Shown: one piece after another, positions 63,045 to 64,000 of the stretch
Numbering within the stretch: the stretch's first letter is position 1
Layout: every line of letters begins with the position of its first letter
Assembly: GCA_017405675.1 (NCBI GenBank)
Contig: JAFRAB010000015.1
Span: 106,630-170,629 of the forward strand
Direction of reading: 5' to 3'
Length of the DNA stretch: 64,000 nt
Source of the DNA: Erysipelotrichaceae bacterium
GTDB lineage: Bacteria; Bacillota_I; Bacilli_A; Erysipelotrichales; Erysipelotrichaceae
The notes under the pieces: model-generated
Told to the model about the DNA's origin: nothing
Databases searched by the model: none
What the model saw: the letters and a program-made list of their open reading frames with translations, nothing else
Made by a program: the position numbers and the translations under genes

Positions 63045-63713
63045 ATGATAGATACAATTAAGGAATTAATTCTGAATCAGTTTGCCGGTCCGGTAACTGT
63101 AGGCATGATCGTGACATCACTGATCGTAGCCTTCATCTGTTCACTGTTCATCGTGATCGTATACCGCAAGACCTTTACCGGTATTGTTTATAACCGCACC
63201 TTGCCGCTGACAATCATCATGCTGGCGATGGTAGTAGCTATGATCATCAGAACCATCAACTCCAATCTGTCACTGTCCTTAGGTATGGTCGGTGCTCTCA
63301 GTATCGTCCGTTTCAGAACGGCAATCAAGGAACCGCTGGACACTTCATTCATGTTCTGGGCCATTACCGCCGGTATCATGTCCGGTGCGGGACTGTATAT
63401 CATCGCCATTATCGGTTCGCTGTTACTGGGTGTTGTTTATTATGTATCATATATGATTTCAGCCAAGGCTAAATCACAGTATCTGTTAGTGGTAATGTAC
63501 AACGCTGCATGTGAAGAACAGGTCATGGAGACTCTGAAGTCTGTTACCAAAAAGCAGCTTAAGAGCAAGTCTTCAAACAGTCAGCATGTCTGTGAACTGA
63601 CATATGAAATAGAGTATTCAAAGGGAACTGATGCCTTAATGGGTGCCTTACAGAACATTGAGGGTGTCAGAAACGTCAATCTCGTCAGCTACAATAACGA
63701 GATCGGTCTGTAG
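63045..63713 (+). CDS. DUF4956 membrane protein
   Basis: The 222-residue protein has four or five helices in the first 140 residues, with GMVGALSIVRFRTAIKEPLDTSFMFW typical of DUF4956, then a soluble C-terminal part of about 75 residues that looks ferredoxin-like (LVVMYNAACEEQVMETLKS). AGGAGGGAC lies before the ATG. As the third gene of the trio it may be the membrane channel or docking partner for the VTC polymerase. Function unknown. Confidence 0.85.
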   Translation: MIDTIKELILNQFAGPVTVGMIVTSLIVAFICSLFIVIVYRKTFTGIVYNRTLPLTIIMLAMVVAMIIRTINSNLSLSLGMVGALSIVRFRTAIKEPLDTSFMFWAITAGIMSGAGLYIIAIIGSLLLGVVYYVSYMISAKAKSQYLLVVMYNAACEEQVMETLKSVTKKQLKSKSSNSQHVCELTYEIEYSKGTDALMGALQNIEGVRNVNLVSYNNEIGL

Positions 63714-63728
63714 AATGTATCTGCAGAT

Positions 63729-63804
63729 GGGGAATTAACTCAGTTGGCAGAGTATCTGGTTCGCAATCAGAAAGTCGCGGGTTCGAATCCCGTATTCTCC
63801 ACCA
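63729..63804 (+). tRNA. tRNA-Ala (anticodon CGC)
   Basis: Acceptor GGGGAAT/ATTCTCC contains a G3-U70 pair, the alanine identity element. D arm ACTC/GAGT, anticodon stem TCTGG/TCAGA with a G-U at the base of the loop, loop TTCGCAA giving CGC, T arm GCGGG/CCCGT. Encoded CCA. It reads GCG only. Confidence 0.88.
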
Positions 63805-63817
63805 TGAGAAAACAGCC

Positions 63818-63840
63818 TCTTCTGTTATTGTGACAGAAGA
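63818..63840 (+). terminator. Hairpin downstream of tRNA-Ala
   Basis: TCTTCTGT pairs with ACAGAAGA around TATTGTG; the following sequence is TGTTTATT, so the T-tract is imperfect. It probably ends the tRNA transcript. Confidence 0.5.
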
Positions 63841-63872
63841 TGTTTATTATGATATTTACAAGGAGACCAGCT

Positions 63873-63938
63873 ATGAAGAAGTCAAGCATTTTTAAAAATA
63901 TGCTTGAAGAAGGAAAAAGGCACGACGAAAAAGCCTAA
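63873..63938 (+). CDS. Possible 21-residue small protein
   Basis: An ATG with AAGGAGA nine bases upstream opens a short frame reading MKKSSIFKNMLEEGKRHDEKA and then TAA; the peptide is charged and helix-prone. A weak AGCCT/AGGCCT inverted repeat overlaps its end. It could be a leader peptide or a real small protein. From 63939 to the end nothing else is visible. Confidence 0.35.
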   Translation: MKKSSIFKNMLEEGKRHDEKA

Positions 63939-64000
63939 AATAAAGGCCTCGAGAATAGTTCTTTGAGAATATCGCTTAAATTAATTCACAAAATCGAAAT

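Overview
The window is a 64 kb chromosomal segment of a low-GC, Gram-positive-type bacterium of the Bacillota. The str, S10, spc and alpha ribosomal operons lie in Firmicutes order, the genetic code is standard with TGG for Trp, GGAGG-type ribosome binding sites are frequent, and lipoproteins and sigma-A promoters are typical. Gene content (Ig-like envelope proteins, a CotH-VTC-DUF4956 set, no rpmD in spc) would suit an Erysipelotrichia-like gut organism, but that is an inference; no 16S gene is present.

Layout. 1-9650 is an AT-rich accessory region. It holds the 3' part of an aldolase gene, a decayed dehydrogenase fragment, and a cluster made of a giant secreted von Willebrand-A protein, a small EF-hand protein, an HPr-kinase-like ATPase, two PqqD-like proteins, a small lipoprotein, a nucleotidyltransferase and an acyltransferase-3 membrane protein. 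9650-13620 has an Ig/3D-like secreted protein, bcp, tex and tRNA-Thr. 13700-17090 (minus strand) has a frameshifted LTA-synthase-like sulfatase and an LCP protein. 17200-23250 is a metabolic region: DeoR regulator, nitroreductase, glycyl radical enzyme, its activase and a SIS-domain protein. 23400-29240 has a P1B-ATPase-like protein that has lost its ATPase motifs, a zinc phospholipase-C-like protein, an Smr-GNAT fusion, tRNA-Val, tRNA-Pro, an AT-rich glycosyltransferase-like gene and a lipid kinase. 29250-48080 is str (rpsL-rpsG-fusA-tuf), an orphan mannose-family EIIA, then S10-spc-alpha through rplQ, with secY and adk but without rpmD and map. 48300-53600 has envelope genes, nagA, tRNA-Gln and an acidic Cys-repeat membrane protein. 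53650-55700 is a condensation-type acyltransferase with a membrane partner. 55800-59400 is a MarR regulator with an ABC exporter. 59440-63713 is CotH, VTC and DUF4956, followed by tRNA-Ala and a tiny ORF.

Most notable: (1) the surface-protein / EF-hand-peptide / HprK-PqqD-nucleotidyltransferase cluster, which looks like an undescribed peptide or protein modification system and has an internal terminator after the likely substrate genes; (2) an intact P1B-ATPase-like ORF missing the phosphorylated Asp, TGE and GDGxND motifs while keeping the CPC metal site; (3) Arg at the S12 streptomycin position (residue 56); (4) a membrane protein with twelve 14-residue Cys/Glu repeats and an RraB-like end; (5) Arg/Asn-rich tails on both S3 and S5; (6) two genes whose promoters place the transcript start on the ATG. 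All functional assignments come from reading motifs; no database search was run.
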